From Bartonella sp. ML70XJBT.G (lineage in GTDB: Bacteria > Pseudomonadota > Alphaproteobacteria > Rhizobiales > Rhizobiaceae), in assembly GCF_028618575.1 (NCBI RefSeq), contig NZ_JAQITA010000016.1, positions 1 through 52,581 of the forward strand: a stretch of 52,581 bases of DNA, read 5' to 3'. The notes beneath the pieces were generated by a model that saw only the letters and a list, made by a program, of their open reading frames with translations, was not told the origin of the DNA and did not search any database. Made by a program: the position numbers and the translations under genes. Positions 9,207 to 20,597 of the stretch are shown in pieces. Position 1 is the stretch's first letter; each line of letters starts with the position of its first letter.

Positions 9207-9936
9207 TTTTTTTAAGCGAGATTATGATCATCATGAAACCCTTTCATGATTATTTTGCTACTATGTCAACAAAGCTGTTTCCTTCTCTAAAAATATTCCA
9301 AACGCATGCATTAAAAGTGCAATAAGGGCACTTAAAAATCTTTCTTATCTCATTCAAATGATTTTTTTCTTACTCATTTAGGGTAAAACTCTTATCTTTC
9401 ATCGGTTGTCATAAGATCGGTTTTTTTCGGAAAATTCTTCACTCGTTTTGTATTTCATTAACGGGATCACATCTCTTACGTAAAACAAAATGTTATTGTG
9501 TTGCTCATTCATGTGCCTGTTAAAAAAAACTTTCTTAAGGTACTGAGGCTTATTTCACAGCACCGTTCAGGAATGACATAATGATAAATTTACTATACAC
9601 GTCATTTTTGCATTTATGAAAGAGCAAGCTGTCTTTATCATACTTTATTGCCAGCCTCCAATGTTGTGACAGCTCTTGGCATCTGAGACACTTTCATAAA
9701 AAGTGTTATTGTACCTTTTTTAAAGTTTTTTTGTCCATTCTATTTGTGGCGAGCAGGGGAGTGGTTTTGCTGATTCAATATCAACAGATTTGCATGAAGA
9801 AAATCTTGCGCTATGAGAGTCTCTATCTAAAATAGTGAATTATAAATCAATATGCTGTGCATATGAGGAGATATCATTTTGGGAAGTAATAATATAATTT
9901 TCTGCTCGTAGCGCTTTGTGGGAGTGTGTCATCTAT
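9207..9936. other. gap of 0.7 kb, nothing recognised
   Basis: AT-rich sequence between the porin terminator and the end of the MFS pseudogene. No open frame, RNA gene or repeat stood out on either strand. Confidence 0.5.
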
Positions 9937-11125
9937 CTCATGACGATCAAACCACATATGAAAAAGGTGATAGTTGGTAATATCAGATAATAAGACAGTG
10001 GAATTTGTGCAGGAAGAAAGGAGATGATGCTTAATACTGCAATTGAAAATATTTGTCTACAAAAAGATACTGCGCCAATAACACCGGAAATGTGCTGAGT
10101 TTGTTTTTGGTTAAGCTCTGAAAAAAACAGACTCTTTGCGCCGATTGGCAAGGTGCAAATAAAACCATGAATTAATGAAAATGCAATAATTGCTATAGCG
10201 ATTTGATTGCTATGAACTAAAAAATAAAGTGCTACACACATCAGGGGAAAGAAAAATGAAAAATATTTCACAGAATTTCTGTATTTGTTATCTAAGATAT
10301 GATATTTGGACATCAGAAAATTTGAAAAATATTGTGCTGAAAAAAGCCCCTATATGGCAGAACATTAGTGTGAGCATCTGATTCTTGGCAAGATGATCGA
10401 TTTTGCTCGATGAAAGTATTATTGGTTGCCAGAAATGATAAATAATCTGAATACCAGCACTGAAGGGGCACATGAGGAAAATAAACCTTGCCCCTCCAAT
10501 AGTATTTTGGAAGATCCACAGTGTCTCTTTGGCATGGTGGAGGCTCGTTGTTGTCTTGTGTTTTTCAGGCTTTGATTTTGTTCCTTCAGGAACAAGAAGG
10601 AATATTAAAAAGATCCTGCTCATCATCAGGTATGAGATGATATATCCCATAAAATATTGCCCAGAGTAGTATATTGTTCCAATTCCTATGATGCCGCTGA
10701 TAATGCTCCCGAAGGAATTGATTTTGCGATAGAGATGGGCATAACGTGAAAAGTGATCTTGTTTATTGCCCAGTGAATGAAAATCCATCTGTCAATGACA
10801 CTTGCGATGAGGCAAATTCCTGCGGCATAGAGGATTTGCGCAATGATAAGGATTGTCATATGTGGGGGTAAGGCAGAGAAGATAAAATGCGCCGGTCATG
10901 ATAACTCTTGCCATAACGGAATATTTGCGGCGATCTCTGTCTGAGAGAATAGCACAAGGAAAATCAAGAAGCAGAATGGTTAGGGAAAAGGCAATTTGAA
11001 GCAGTGCCAATTGTACTAGACTCACACCCATAGACATTTAAAAAAATCGCATGGTAGACACCGATCAGCATCCGCACTGCATTATAGGATCCATAGGTGA
11101 GAGCAAGGGTACGTGGTCTGTTCAT
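9933..11125 (-). pseudogene. MFS transporter gene inactivated by several frameshifts
   Basis: Reading the minus strand from an ATG at 11125, a membrane-transporter-like protein can be followed to 9933 only by changing frame at least four times. The pieces are: MNRPRTLALTYG to NVYG; GVSLVQLALLQ with LDFPCAILSDRDRRKYS (the loop 2-3 region of an MFS protein); TILIIAQILYAAG; HSLGNKQDHFSRYAHLYRK; and KYHILDNKYRNS to the end. Likely shift points are a GGG near 11025, a CCCCC run near 10868, about 10785 and about 10305. The whole would be about 390 residues, normal for MFS, so the gene was once complete. The nature of its substrate is unknown. Confidence 0.75.
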
Positions 11126-12173
11126 TGTTTTTCATTCACTATATTGTGAAGAGTAGCAAATTCTTTCAGTTTTTGCTGTCGTTGGTAAAAAATATTTTGG
11201 GCTGGTCGCAAAAATCAGATTAATGTTAGGCGAGAAAAAGGGCGTTCTCCCACCTATATTGCTGTTTCATTGATGCCCCCTCTATTTATCAAATCAATTT
11301 TCTTTAAAACAGATACAAAAAATAGCTGTCTCTATCATTTTTAACTTATAGAGTCCATTTAAGTTTTATGCTCTTTCATTGGTATGGTAGAAAAGATATT
11401 AATTCAAAACAATATATTTTAGCTGTATTATTTATAAAAATAAATATAGTCTTTTCTTTAAAATATTTAATTCACATTTGTTTTACTACAAATAATTATA
11501 ATGTATTAATATTTTATATTATTTATGTTTTTAATTTAATATTATTTCAATTTTTCATAAAAATATTTGCAATATAAACTTGATATTTTCTATAATTGTA
11601 TTTTGAATTGTTTTTGATATTATAATAATAATTTACTTTATTTAATTATTATTATTTTTTTATTTAAGATCATTATTTTTTGGAACCAAGAATAGCTATA
11701 TTTTATGCTTTGAAAAATAATGCGTGAAGGCAAAAAAACTTTTTCATGAATTTTTATTTGAATGATTGGTGAATTTAGTGTGTTTTAACACATCTTATGA
11801 CAAGATAACGTTTGAATGCAAGTCTTTTAATTTTTGAGAAGGAAAAACTATTAATCAACAACCAATGTTGGCGGTTAAGTTGTTTTATGATGTTATAAAA
11901 TTTCTTGACTTTACAGAGATATTCGAGACTCATTTGTGTTAAGTTTTAATGATTGTGATATGGTCAGGAAAAGACTTCAAAAGTTGTACTTTTTTCACAG
12001 TGTAAAGCGCTTGGATGTTTAGAGTGGCTGGAAAATATCTAAAGAAAAAGGGGCAATCTAAAATAAATTATAAAAGTCCTCTAGAAAATCCTATTTCCTC
12101 ACTTTTATTTTAGTGTCTCACACCCTTTAAAACATTATTAAAAACAACTAGTTATATCGTGGTAAAAAGAGAA
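11126..12173. other. very AT-rich gap of 1 kb
   Basis: The stretch 11370-11700 is almost pure A+T. The ORF at 11368-11577 there is a by-product of that composition (Ile/Phe/Tyr/Asn only) and is not called. No other feature is visible. Confidence 0.5.
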
Positions 12174-12258
12174 TGGTGCCCAAAAGAGGACTCGAACCTC
12201 CACGCCTTGCGGCACAGGTACCTGAAACCTGCGCGTCTACCAATTCCGCCATCTGGGC
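12174..12258 (-). tRNA. tRNA-Leu(CAG)
   Basis: On the minus strand the sequence opens GCCCAGA and closes TTTGGGC-A-CCA with the CCA encoded. The anticodon stem CAGGT/ACCTG encloses loop TTCAGGT, giving anticodon CAG (reads CUG). The long variable arm and the GGTTCGAGTCC T-arm are typical of leucine tRNAs; total 85 nt. Confidence 0.95.
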
Positions 12259-12928
12259 TATAAAACTCGTCTAAGCTTATGAGGCAGCTCTGTCAATAAA
12301 ATTTTCTAAAGTACCATAAAGATTGTTTTTCAATGTAGGACAAAGCATATCCATGCCTATTTGCGTTTTTTTAAGTGAGATCTCTCAACGTGCCAAAGCC
12401 CATTTCAAGATGCTGTCTGTGAATAACAGCAAATCCATTGTGTATCACCATCTTTATGGTTATGGATTCTATCATACTTTTTGCTAGCTCCCTCATGTTA
12501 CAGCGGCTTTTGTCTTTAAAAGGTTCGGTTTATGAGAGGCATTTTTACTTCTTTCTTGAATGCTTTTTCCACACTCCATTCCGCTTGTAATGTACAAGCG
12601 AATGATTTTGATTAATTCAACATGGAAAAGATTTGAAATGAGAGAAGTTTGGGATATTTGGGTTTTCTCTTGTATTTATCAAAGGTGGCGTTGTCCTATA
12701 CGACAAGAGATAAAATTGAAGAAAATCTTCAGGACAGAGCTAAGGCGTAGTCTATGAAGTTAAGTACATAAGTGCTGGGTAATGGAAATTACTCAAAAAA
12801 ATCAATCTGATGACAGGTTCCTAGGAGGCAGTAAACTTTGTGTTTTAGGCTGAGGGAACGAGCAGAGAATTGATTCTTCAGCTAAAATATCGGGTTGAAC
12901 TTCTTATGATCACTACGATTTTTGGGAT
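12259..12928. other. gap of 0.67 kb, nothing recognised
   Basis: Lies between tRNA-Leu and the 3' end of gpmA. A 65-codon ORF at 12560-12757 has no ribosome-binding site or family resemblance and is not called. Confidence 0.45.
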
Positions 12929-13549
12929 TCAAGGGGTAACGATTGTCTTTGAGGCGATTGTGGAGTCAGGATTAAATGTATAAACGATAGGAATGCCTGT
13001 TGCTAATTCTTGAGAAATAATCTCTTCACTGCTTAAACCTTCAAGTGCCATTATCAGAGCACGAAGAGAATTGCCGTGTGCTGCCACCAAAACAATTTGA
13101 GAACGTAAAATATGGGGTTGGATATGGTAGAGGTAATAGGGTAGAACGCGTGCAGCAGTATCGCGTAGGCTTTCTCCATTTGGGGGGGCAATCGTATAGG
13201 AGCGACGCCATATTTGTACTTGTTCTTCTCCCCATTGTTGGCGTACTTTATCTTTATTTAAACCAGCAAGATCACCATAATTGCGTTCATTTAAAGCGGG
13301 GTTTTGTATCAGCTCTAAATCTTCTTGTCCCATCTGTTTTAAGAGGTAGCGCGCTGTTTTTTGTGCTCGCTGTAGAGCGGATGTATAAGCAATATCAAAT
13401 TTTAAACCAAGCTCTTTGAGTTTTTTTCCTGCTGTTATTGCTTCTGTACAGCCTTTTTCTGTTAAATCGGGGTCTTTCCAACCGGTAAAAAGATTTTTGA
13501 GATTCCATTCACTTTGGCCATGGCGGATAAGTACGAGTGTGCGTCCCAT
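12929..13549 (-). CDS. gpmA: 2,3-bisphosphoglycerate-dependent phosphoglycerate mutase
   Basis: Interconverts 3- and 2-phosphoglycerate in glycolysis and gluconeogenesis. The 206-residue protein has the histidine phosphatase signature RHGQSEWN with the phospho-accepting His10, the acid Glu88 (LNERNYGDL), and the second catalytic His158 in [10 protein letters not shown]. The length matches the shorter alphaproteobacterial dPGM form (E. coli GpmA is about 250). It starts 28 nt after the dapB stop on the same strand, so the two are probably one transcript, as in other Rhizobiales. Confidence 0.95.
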   Translation of the reverse strand: MGRTLVLIRHGQSEWNLKNLFTGWKDPDLTEKGCTEAITAGKKLKELGLKFDIAYTSALQRAQKTARYLLKQMGQEDLELIQNPALNERNYGDLAGLNKDKVRQQWGEEQVQIWRRSYTIAPPNGESLRDTAARVLPYYLYHIQPHILRSQIVLVAAHGNSLRALIMALEGLSSEEIISQELATGIPIVYTFNPDSTIASKTIVTP

Positions 13550-13577
13550 TATAAGTTTCCTGCGTTACATTGACGGT

Positions 13578-14393
13578 TTAAAATTCATCATTCAATCCTA
13601 AAACATCAAGCATTGAATAAAGACCATTTTTGGGGTTCTTCTTTGCCCATAAAGCTGCTTTTAGGGCACCATTGGCAAAAATAGAGCGTTCTTGTGCTGC
13701 ATGTGAAAGAACAATACGTTCATTTGCACCAGCAAAAGTGACACTATGATCGCCAACAACAGTTCCACCTCGCGAACAGGCAAAGCCGATAGTGCCTTTT
13801 TCACGTTGACCGGTATGACCGCTGCGTCCGCTAACACTTACATTTTTGAGCATAACATTGCGACCGTCTGCTGCTGCTTGCCCAAGAAGAAGAGCTGTTC
13901 CAGAAGGAGCATCAACTTTGTTGGCGTGATGCATCTCATAAATTTCAATATCAAAATCATCCGCTTCTAATGCTTTAGCTGCTTTTTTTACAAGGTTTGC
14001 TAACAGATTGACTCCAAGACTCATATTCCCAGATTTGACAATAGTTGTCTCTTTTGCAAAATCTGCAATTTGTCCTTCTTCTGTTTTGTTAAATCCGGTT
14101 GTCCCGATAATATGCACAAGGCCTTTTTGGGCTGCATAGTTGGCATAAAGAACGCTAGCCTGTGGTTGAGAAAAATCTAAAATACCTTCCGTATTAGAAA
14201 AAGCACTTTCGATATCATCAGTGATGTGAATACCAAGAGCATTGGAACCAATCAATATACTGGCATCTTTATTTACCAAAGGTGATCCTGTGCGCACAAG
14301 CACTGCACAAAGCTCTACATCTTTTCTCTTTTGAATGGCGGCAATGAGCTCGCGTCCCATCCTTCCATTGGCACCAACAACTGTAAGGCGCAT
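13578..14393 (-). CDS. dapB: 4-hydroxy-tetrahydrodipicolinate reductase
   Basis: NAD(P)H-dependent step of the lysine/diaminopimelate pathway, which supplies meso-DAP for peptidoglycan. With the start at 14393 (ATG with AAGGAG about 6 nt upstream) the protein is 271 residues, the usual size. It has the N-terminal dinucleotide fold [10 protein letters not shown] (residues 7-16), the GTTGF loop (97-101), and the catalytic/substrate motif [13 protein letters not shown] (155-167). An upstream in-frame ATG at 14435 would add 14 unrelated residues and lacks a ribosome-binding site. First gene of a probable dapB-gpmA operon. Confidence 0.95.
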   Translation of the reverse strand: MRLTVVGANGRMGRELIAAIQKRKDVELCAVLVRTGSPLVNKDASILIGSNALGIHITDDIESAFSNTEGILDFSQPQASVLYANYAAQKGLVHIIGTTGFNKTEEGQIADFAKETTIVKSGNMSLGVNLLANLVKKAAKALEADDFDIEIYEMHHANKVDAPSGTALLLGQAAADGRNVMLKNVSVSGRSGHTGQREKGTIGFACSRGGTVVGDHSVTFAGANERIVLSHAAQERSIFANGALKAALWAKKNPKNGLYSMLDVLGLNDEF

Positions 14394-14937
14394 ATTTTTC
14401 TCCTTATGACACTTTACCTCTTGTAGTATAGGCAAATTCTTGTCCTCTTTCCAACGGTTCTTTTTCTTTCTAGAGAGAAATTACGCTTCTTGAGCTTTAT
14501 GAAAAGATTACTTGTTAAGAGAGTCGCATGATAAAAAAGTACTTTTCCTTTTATTATAGAGTGAATCATGTGGATGTTAAGCAATTGTTTATTTTATAAT
14601 ATCTTTGGCAAAGGACATGTGTCGATATTGTTATTTTATGCGCGTGCTTTCTGATACTACAACTCTTGCCTTTCAATATGGGAACTTAAACTCTTCTCTT
14701 AAATGATTTTATTCACACCTTCTTTTGTTTATGGTGTGTAAGATTTCTTTTTATCCATTAGCAAATAGAGCTTAAATGAGAGAATGTTTTGATTTTGAGC
14801 TTTCATGCAAGTTATCAAGGATAAGCATTTTTATATATTCATTTATCATTATACACTCTATAAAATAGTAGATTTTATTGATGTAGAGTTCTATGATCTT
14901 TGAGGTAGAAGAGTGTTTTCACTTGCTGGAAAAGTGC
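14394..14937. other. gap of 0.54 kb, nothing recognised
   Basis: AT-rich DNA that includes the dapB promoter region near its left end and the 3' flank of the GST gene at its right end. No gene, repeat or RNA is visible. Confidence 0.45.
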
Positions 14938-15630
14938 TTAGAAATCAAGGTCCGTATAATGAGGGCTTGCGACAATTCCTCTGATACGATCGGTCAAAAG
15001 AGAGCGAAAAGAAGGGCGCGATTTAATCCGCATATACCAATCTTTGGCAGCGGGGACTGGTTCCCAGTCAATTTCTCCTAGAAAATCAAGGACAGAAACA
15101 GCTGCTGCTGCTGCGAGATCTGCATAGGATAATTCAGAGCCAACCAACCAGTCGCGAGAAGCACAGAGCCAATTGAGATAGTTCATATGGGGTGGAATAT
15201 TGGCACGTGCATTGCGTAAAATTTGAGAATTGGGGGCACCACCGCCAATGGCTAGGGGCATTTCACGTTTATAGATCCTTTCTCGTACAATATGGCGTGT
15301 CGCTTCCGTTTCAAATTTATTTAAAAACCAATCATTGAGACGACGGACTTCGGCACGACCTAAAGGATTTTCCGGAAAGAGTTTATTCTCTTGTCGTAAA
15401 CTGCCATGCGTTTCATCTAAATATTCGTAGATAACAATGGCACCTGATAATGGAACTTCATGTTCATCAAGAAGAACGGGCACATGGCCTGCTGGATTGA
15501 GCGCAAGAAATTCGTGTCTTCTCGCCCATTCATGTTCTTCAATGAGTTGCGTGGTTACACCATATTCTCCAAGAATAAGGCGTATAAAACGAGAAGAAGA
15601 AGAAAGGGGAGAATGAAAAAGTGTCAGCAT
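14938..15630 (-). CDS. glutathione S-transferase family protein
   Basis: A 230-residue two-domain GST. The thioredoxin-like N-terminal domain (about 1-80) opens LTLFHSPLSSSSRFIRL and has the cis-proline region GHVPVLLDE and the glutathione-contacting SGAIVIYEYLDE segment. The helical C-terminal domain carries the family's SYADLAAAAAVSVLDFLG stretch. The active-site position is occupied by serines rather than cysteine, so it is not a glutaredoxin-like Omega/Beta enzyme. The substrate is unknown; detoxification or stringent-starvation-like roles are both possible. It follows engB by 140 bp on the same strand. Confidence 0.85.
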   Translation of the reverse strand: MLTLFHSPLSSSSRFIRLILGEYGVTTQLIEEHEWARRHEFLALNPAGHVPVLLDEHEVPLSGAIVIYEYLDETHGSLRQENKLFPENPLGRAEVRRLNDWFLNKFETEATRHIVRERIYKREMPLAIGGGAPNSQILRNARANIPPHMNYLNWLCASRDWLVGSELSYADLAAAAAVSVLDFLGEIDWEPVPAAKDWYMRIKSRPSFRSLLTDRIRGIVASPHYTDLDF

Positions 15631-15770
15631 AATCTACGATATCAGATAGAGTTGATGAGAATTCTTTCAAGTAATAAGAATTTTTATAAAGGTGCTTTAC
15701 TAGAAGTACAAGATTATTCGTAGAAGCTCGCAATTATGTTTAATAAATTTTTAAAAAACAGCAATATTTT

Positions 15771-16418
15771 CTATACTGTGATGGTTTGTAAAATGGCTGC
15801 ACGTAATTCCTCCAAACCAAATGCTTTTTCTGAAGATGTTATAAGAAGTTCAGGGTAAGCTGCTGGGCGTTTGTGCAGCTTTGTTTTTGTGGTTATTGTT
15901 AGTTTTTCAAGGTCGCTTGATTTTATTTTGTCACTTTTTGTGAAAACAATTTGATAAGAAACAGCAGCTTTATCAAGAAGGTCTAGAACATCTGCATCAT
16001 TCTTTTTGATGCCATGGCGTGAATCAATCAACAGATAAACGCGCTTTAGTGTTGTACGACCCCGTAAATAGCTAAAAATCAAATTTGTCCATGCATCAAC
16101 CAAATTTTTAGGTGCTTCAGCAAAACCATACCCTGGCATATCAACCAATGCTAGAGGAGGGAGTTCCTCTCCTTGTCCACTGAAACCATCGGGCACAAAG
16201 TAATTGAGTTCTTGTGTACGTCCTGGTGTATTTGAGGTGCGGGCTAAACTTTTTTGTTGGACAAGTGCGTTGATTAAAGATGATTTTCCGACATTGGAGC
16301 GCCCTGCAAAGGCAATTTCGGGCGGTCCTTCGGGGGGAAGAAAGCTTATTGTTGGCACACCACGAATAAAAATCCAATTGCGAGAAAAAATTCCAGAAAG
16401 GGAAGAATCTCTTGTCAT
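15771..16418 (-). CDS. engB: ribosome-biogenesis GTPase EngB (YsxC/YihA)
   Basis: TRAFAC GTPase needed for assembly of the 50S subunit. The 215-residue protein shows G1 GRSNVGKS (39-46), G2 around TPGRTQ (64-69), G3 DMPG (93-96), G4 TKSD (160-163) and a G5-like TSSEKA near the end. The start ATG overlaps the yidC stop by 4 nt, so it is translationally coupled. This yidC-engB order is standard in alphaproteobacteria. Confidence 0.95.
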   Translation of the reverse strand: MTRDSSLSGIFSRNWIFIRGVPTISFLPPEGPPEIAFAGRSNVGKSSLINALVQQKSLARTSNTPGRTQELNYFVPDGFSGQGEELPPLALVDMPGYGFAEAPKNLVDAWTNLIFSYLRGRTTLKRVYLLIDSRHGIKKNDADVLDLLDKAAVSYQIVFTKSDKIKSSDLEKLTITTKTKLHKRPAAYPELLITSSEKAFGLEELRAAILQTITV

Positions 16419-18271
16419 TCATGCACTTCTTTTTTGGGTGATTTTCTCCACATAGCTTTAAGATTATCAAAAAGCTCAATTTTGACTCCTTGGCGTTTCA
16501 TCATGATACCTTGTTGAATTATTGACAATATATTATTCCATGCCCAATAGATAACAAGACCAACAGGGAAAGAGGCGAGCATAAAAGTAAAGATAACTGG
16601 CATCCATGCAAAGATTATTGCTTGTGTTTGATCTTGAGGAGATGGATTCATACGCATTTGTAAAAACATCGTTATTCCCATAATCAAAGGCCATGCACCA
16701 ATCATAAGAAAGCTTGGAGTCGTGTAGGGCAAGAAGCCAAACAGATTAAAAACAGAAGTTGGATCGGGCGCTGCTAAATCTTTAATCCAACCAAAGAAAG
16801 GTGCATGCCGCATTTCGATGGTAATATACAGAACTTTATAGAGCGCAAAGAAGATTGGAAATTGAACCAACATTGGCCAACAGCCCGCAAGAGGATTAAT
16901 TTTCTCAGTTTTATACAGCTCTATTATAGCTTGTTGCTGTTTGACTCGGTCATCTTGGTATTTTTCTTTTATTTCCAACAACATAGGTTGTATAAGCTTC
17001 ATACGTGCCATAGATTTGTAAGACTTATTTGCAAGAGGGAAGAGAAGCGTTTTCAACAACACTGTGACAAGAAGAATGGCAATACCAAAATTGCCTGTTT
17101 GTTTATAAAGAATGTCAATGAGAGAAAACATTGGTTTGGTAATGAAATCAAACCAACCCCAATCGATTAAGAGCGCAAACTTTTTAATTTGTAAATCATT
17201 TTGATAATGATTAATGATTTCAACTTGTTTCGCACCAGCAAAAAGACGATTTGTAACGGTTTTTGTTTCATTGGGGGCAATCGTTAAAAGGGACCCTAGT
17301 AAGTCAGATTGATAATGTGTTTGTAAGCGGTCAAAATAAATAAAACGGCTTGTATATTCTTTATCTTGTGGTGGAATAACCGCTACAGCCCAATATTTAT
17401 CGGTAATACCGATCCAACCTCCTGTCAATTTAGAGAAAGACACACTTTTTTGACCATTATGAGGATTTGGATCAAGCTCAGTCAAGGCTTTGTACTTTTC
17501 AGTTTTGAGTGTATCACCTGCAATAGCTATCATACCTTCATGCAGCAAATAGGTTGCATTTGTATGTTCTGGTGGAGCTGCACGTGCAACACGTGCATAG
17601 GATGAGAGATATATTGGTTTATCCCCTTCATTGCTGATAGAATCCTCAATGGTAAACATGTAATGATCATCAATAGAAATCATACGACGGAAGATTTGTC
17701 CCTGTCCATTATTATAAATTAAAGTAACAGGTGTTGAAGGGGTTAGGATCGTATTGTTGCCCTCTATTTGCCATTGTGTATCGGATTGTGGTAAGGCTCC
17801 TGCTGGCAAAGATGAACTGGTAAAACCAAATTCAGCAAGATAGGTCTTTGTGAATCCTTTGGGGTTTAGTAAAGCGATTTCTGGTGATTTCTTATCGACC
17901 GTTAGGCGATATTTTTTGAGAAGGAGATCATCAAATTGTGCACCAACAAGATTAATGGAGCCTTCAAGTTCGCTGGTTTTAATAGCAATACGGTTTGTTT
18001 TAGCCAACACATCATTGCGCAGTTCAGGAGTCATTGGCTGATCAATTGTGGGGGGCTGATCAATCATGGGGGAAGATTCATGCCTTGATGCAGGATCAGA
18101 AAAATTTGTAGTAGATGTAGAAAGCGCTGATTGTTGTTTTGACAACTGCTGGGCAATTATTTGTTGTTTTTGTAACTCAGCCTGTTTGGGAATAACATGA
18201 AGAAATTGCCATGCGATAAGCACTATGAAAGACAATCCAATGGCGATAAAGAAATTCCGGTTATATTCCAT
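16415..18271 (-). CDS. yidC: membrane protein insertase YidC
   Basis: Inserts and folds inner-membrane proteins, alone or with SecYEG. At 618 residues it has the Gram-negative layout: an N-terminal helix (about 8-25), a large periplasmic domain (about 60-370), and five helices in the conserved C-terminal part containing [19 protein letters not shown] and [21 protein letters not shown] conserved arginine typical of the groove is present in the first C-terminal-core helices ([11 protein letters not shown] region is the cytoplasmic hairpin). It overlaps rnpA by 11 nt upstream and engB by 4 nt downstream. Confidence 0.95.
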   Translation of the reverse strand: MEYNRNFFIAIGLSFIVLIAWQFLHVIPKQAELQKQQIIAQQLSKQQSALSTSTTNFSDPASRHESSPMIDQPPTIDQPMTPELRNDVLAKTNRIAIKTSELEGSINLVGAQFDDLLLKKYRLTVDKKSPEIALLNPKGFTKTYLAEFGFTSSSLPAGALPQSDTQWQIEGNNTILTPSTPVTLIYNNGQGQIFRRMISIDDHYMFTIEDSISNEGDKPIYLSSYARVARAAPPEHTNATYLLHEGMIAIAGDTLKTEKYKALTELDPNPHNGQKSVSFSKLTGGWIGITDKYWAVAVIPPQDKEYTSRFIYFDRLQTHYQSDLLGSLLTIAPNETKTVTNRLFAGAKQVEIINHYQNDLQIKKFALLIDWGWFDFITKPMFSLIDILYKQTGNFGIAILLVTVLLKTLLFPLANKSYKSMARMKLIQPMLLEIKEKYQDDRVKQQQAIIELYKTEKINPLAGCWPMLVQFPIFFALYKVLYITIEMRHAPFFGWIKDLAAPDPTSVFNLFGFLPYTTPSFLMIGAWPLIMGITMFLQMRMNPSPQDQTQAIIFAWMPVIFTFMLASFPVGLVIYWAWNNILSIIQQGIMMKRQGVKIELFDNLKAMWRKSPKKEVHE

Positions 18272-18653
18272 TCGTATATCCCTGTTGTCGTTGCTGATGT
18301 TGTGTTTTTGGTTGTATTCGTCGATTTAATTCACGGATCAAAGATGTAAAAGGCGCATGAAGTGCATCAGGACGTGCTATAATGACATAGTCTGTTCCTG
18401 CTTCCATGTTATTTGTTAAACCAACTCTGACAGCTTCACGCAAACGTCTTTTAATACGATTGCGTTTAACAGCATTGCCATTTTTGCGCGTAACTGTGAA
18501 ACCTACACGCGCAACAAGAGGAGTTTTTGTTTCTGCTGCTTGTGTATGGGATTTCACTTCAAGCAAAAATAAAGGACCACGTCGTTTTTCTCCTGTGCGA
18601 GCAGCTAAAAAATCTGCTCTCTTACGAAGACGGCATGGATGTTTTTTCTTCAT
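18261..18653 (-). CDS. rnpA: ribonuclease P protein component
   Basis: Protein subunit of RNase P, which trims the 5' leaders of tRNAs. It is small and basic, with the RNR signature [12 protein letters not shown] and the N-terminal [13 protein letters not shown] place the start at the ATG at 18653 (130 aa). An in-frame TTG at 18677 would give 138 aa but adds residues not typical of the family. It lies 118 nt after rpmH, and its 3' end overlaps the start of yidC by 11 nt. Confidence 0.92.
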   Translation of the reverse strand: MKKKHPCRLRKRADFLAARTGEKRRGPLFLLEVKSHTQAAETKTPLVARVGFTVTRKNGNAVKRNRIKRRLREAVRVGLTNNMEAGTDYVIIARPDALHAPFTSLIRELNRRIQPKTQHQQRQQGYTNGI

Positions 18654-18771
18654 AAAAACGTTTCGCAATTTTACCAAATGCCTGCTTTTGCAGGCATCGG
18701 AGGTTCATAACGAAAATTCCACAACGGTTAAGATGATCAACAATATCTAATTGTTGTGAAAATTTAAATGG

Positions 18772-18906
18772 TTAAGCGGATAGACGCTTACGTCCACGAG
18801 CGCGCCTTGCAGCGATCACTTTACGGCCACCAGCTGTTGCCATACGTGCACGAAATCCATGGCGGCGTTTCCGGACAAGTTTAGATGGTTGATAAGTACG
18901 TTTCAT
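18772..18906 (-). CDS. rpmH: 50S ribosomal protein L34
   Basis: A 44-residue, highly basic protein starting [18 protein letters not shown] and ending GRKRLSA, an exact match to the L34 consensus. It is too short for common ORF cut-offs. It is the first gene of the rpmH-rnpA-yidC-engB cluster. Confidence 0.97.
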   Translation of the reverse strand: MKRTYQPSKLVRKRRHGFRARMATAGGRKVIAARRARGRKRLSA

Positions 18907-19004
18907 TTATTTTAATACCGCGGAGTGCGGCCCTTCTTAATTTATGGCAATATTCTATGGCAACTATGCACTAGATGAATAATCTCATCTTCTCATATGA
19001 TGTG

Positions 19005-19042
19005 CTTATCCATAAGGAAAAACATAAAAAAAGTCAATCTTA
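19005..19042 (-). promoter_or_regulatory. possible sigma-70 promoter of rpmH
   Basis: On the minus strand TTGACT is followed 17 nt later by TATGGA, about 100-130 bp before the rpmH start. The -35 is good and the -10 only fair, so this is tentative. Confidence 0.35.
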
Positions 19043-19502
19043 GATTATTTTTTCTCTCTTAAAAAAAATATCAAAACTCTATGGTGAATATGTATTTTGT
19101 TCATAATAGTTTCAAATTTAAGGGAAATAATGATTGCTTAGAGTACCTTAATTTCTAGTCCTTTTACATAAGTAAATACTGGTCAGAGGAGTAAGAGAGA
19201 ATCGCGATTTGTTATGGTGTGATAGTCGTGAAGTGTGTTTGTTTTATAAAAAGTTTGCTTCGTTTGAGCTCTTAAAGGCGCTTGTAAAATTCTTGATGTG
19301 ATTGTACGAAAAACAGATTCAATGGGATTTTATCTAAAATTTCACGTGTACATTTATGAGGATGGTTTTGCCTTTTGTAAGGAGATAAACTTCAAGATAT
19401 AGTTTACAATTTTTAAAAGTGCAAAATTTCAAGTGATGAAGTGAGATGTGTTTTGGGTCTTTATTACTTATTCTTTGGCATTTATGAGAGAGAGGAAAGA
19501 GC
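19043..19502. other. intergenic region between rpmH and mrp
   Basis: Divergent region separating rpmH (minus) and mrp (plus). Apart from the probable rpmH promoter next to it and a purine-rich gagagaggaaag just before the mrp start, nothing stands out. Confidence 0.4.
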
Positions 19503-20597
19503 GTGAATCCTATCACAAGTGAGGCGATCCGTAACGCATTATCTAAAATCAAAGTGCCGAATTCTGAAAGCAATATTGTTTCGCTTGGGCTTCTTTCAGA
19601 AATATTGATTGCTCATGGAAAAGTGTTTTTTTCTATTACAGTTCCAGATGGACGTGTACAAGAGTGGGAAATGTTGCGCCATGCTGCTGAAGACGTGGTG
19701 TGTGCTATGGAGGGAGTTGAATCTGTTGTTGTCACGCTTACGGCAGAAAAAAAACCGACGGACTCTTCTCAGATTCAGAAAGCTACAGTTTTTTCTGCAG
19801 CAAAACGCAGAGCAAGTGGATTGCCTGTAAAAATGCCAATAGATGGTGTGCAGCATGTAATTGCGGTGGCTTCTGGAAAGGGAGGGGTTGGCAAATCGAC
19901 AATGGCGATCAATATTGCTTTAGCTTTACAAGATTCTGGTTTTAAAACCGGTTTAATGGATGCGGATATTTATGGTCCATCGTTACCACGTTTGACAGGG
20001 CTGGTTAACCAAAAACCACAACTTGTTGATGGGAAAAAGCTTCAACCTCTTGAAAAATTTGGTCTTAAATTGATGTCGATGGGATTTTTGGTTGAGGAGG
20101 AAAAACCGGTGGTATGGCGTGGTCCCATGGTTATGGCGGCGGTGACGCAATTGCTTAGAGATGTTTTATGGGGGCCTTTGGATGTGTTGGTGGTTGATAT
20201 GCCGCCAGGTACAGGAGATGCACAATTGACACTTGCTCAACAAGTGCAGTTGACGGGGGCGTTGATTGTTTCTACTCCGCAGGATCTGGCCTTGGTTGAT
20301 GCGCGGAAAGCGATAGAAATGTTCATGAAAGTCAATGTTCCTATTTTAGGGCTCATTGAGAATATGAGTTATTTTATTGCTCCTGATACGGGAATACGCT
20401 ACGATATTTTTGGTTATGGTGGTACGCAGGCAGAAGCAAAGCACCGAGGGGTCCCTTTCTTAGCTGAAGTACCGCTTGATGCGGCTTTACGATCTTCTTC
20501 CGATGATGGCGTGCCAATCTTTGTTGCTAAACCCGATGAGAAACATGCTGCGCTTTATCGTGCAATTGTGGAGCAAATAAAAAACAAATTTTCTTAG
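19503..20597 (+). CDS. mrp: Mrp/ApbC-type P-loop ATPase, Fe-S cluster carrier family
   Basis: A 364-residue MinD-like ATPase with an N-terminal MIP18/DUF59 domain (about 5-82) and a deviant Walker A GKGGVGKS (125-132), then VVDMPPGTGD (228-237). Family members carry Fe-S clusters to apoproteins. The CPxC pair that binds the cluster at the dimer interface is missing: the equivalent segment reads MSYFIAPDTG (286-295). The start is a GTG with gagagaggaaag upstream. The gene stands alone. Confidence 0.88.
   Translation: MNPITSEAIRNALSKIKVPNSESNIVSLGLLSEILIAHGKVFFSITVPDGRVQEWEMLRHAAEDVVCAMEGVESVVVTLTAEKKPTDSSQIQKATVFSAAKRRASGLPVKMPIDGVQHVIAVASGKGGVGKSTMAINIALALQDSGFKTGLMDADIYGPSLPRLTGLVNQKPQLVDGKKLQPLEKFGLKLMSMGFLVEEEKPVVWRGPMVMAAVTQLLRDVLWGPLDVLVVDMPPGTGDAQLTLAQQVQLTGALIVSTPQDLALVDARKAIEMFMKVNVPILGLIENMSYFIAPDTGIRYDIFGYGGTQAEAKHRGVPFLAEVPLDAALRSSSDDGVPIFVAKPDEKHAALYRAIVEQIKNKFS

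Noticed and set aside
11035..11050. Phase-variable poly-T tract in the MFS pseudogene
   Set aside because: Changing the T count in the 7-T run always leaves a TAA before the next frame, and several other frameshifts exist, so slippage there cannot restore the gene.
11368..11577. 69-codon plus-strand ORF
   Set aside because: Made of Ile/Phe/Tyr/Asn in a nearly pure A+T stretch; typical chance ORF.
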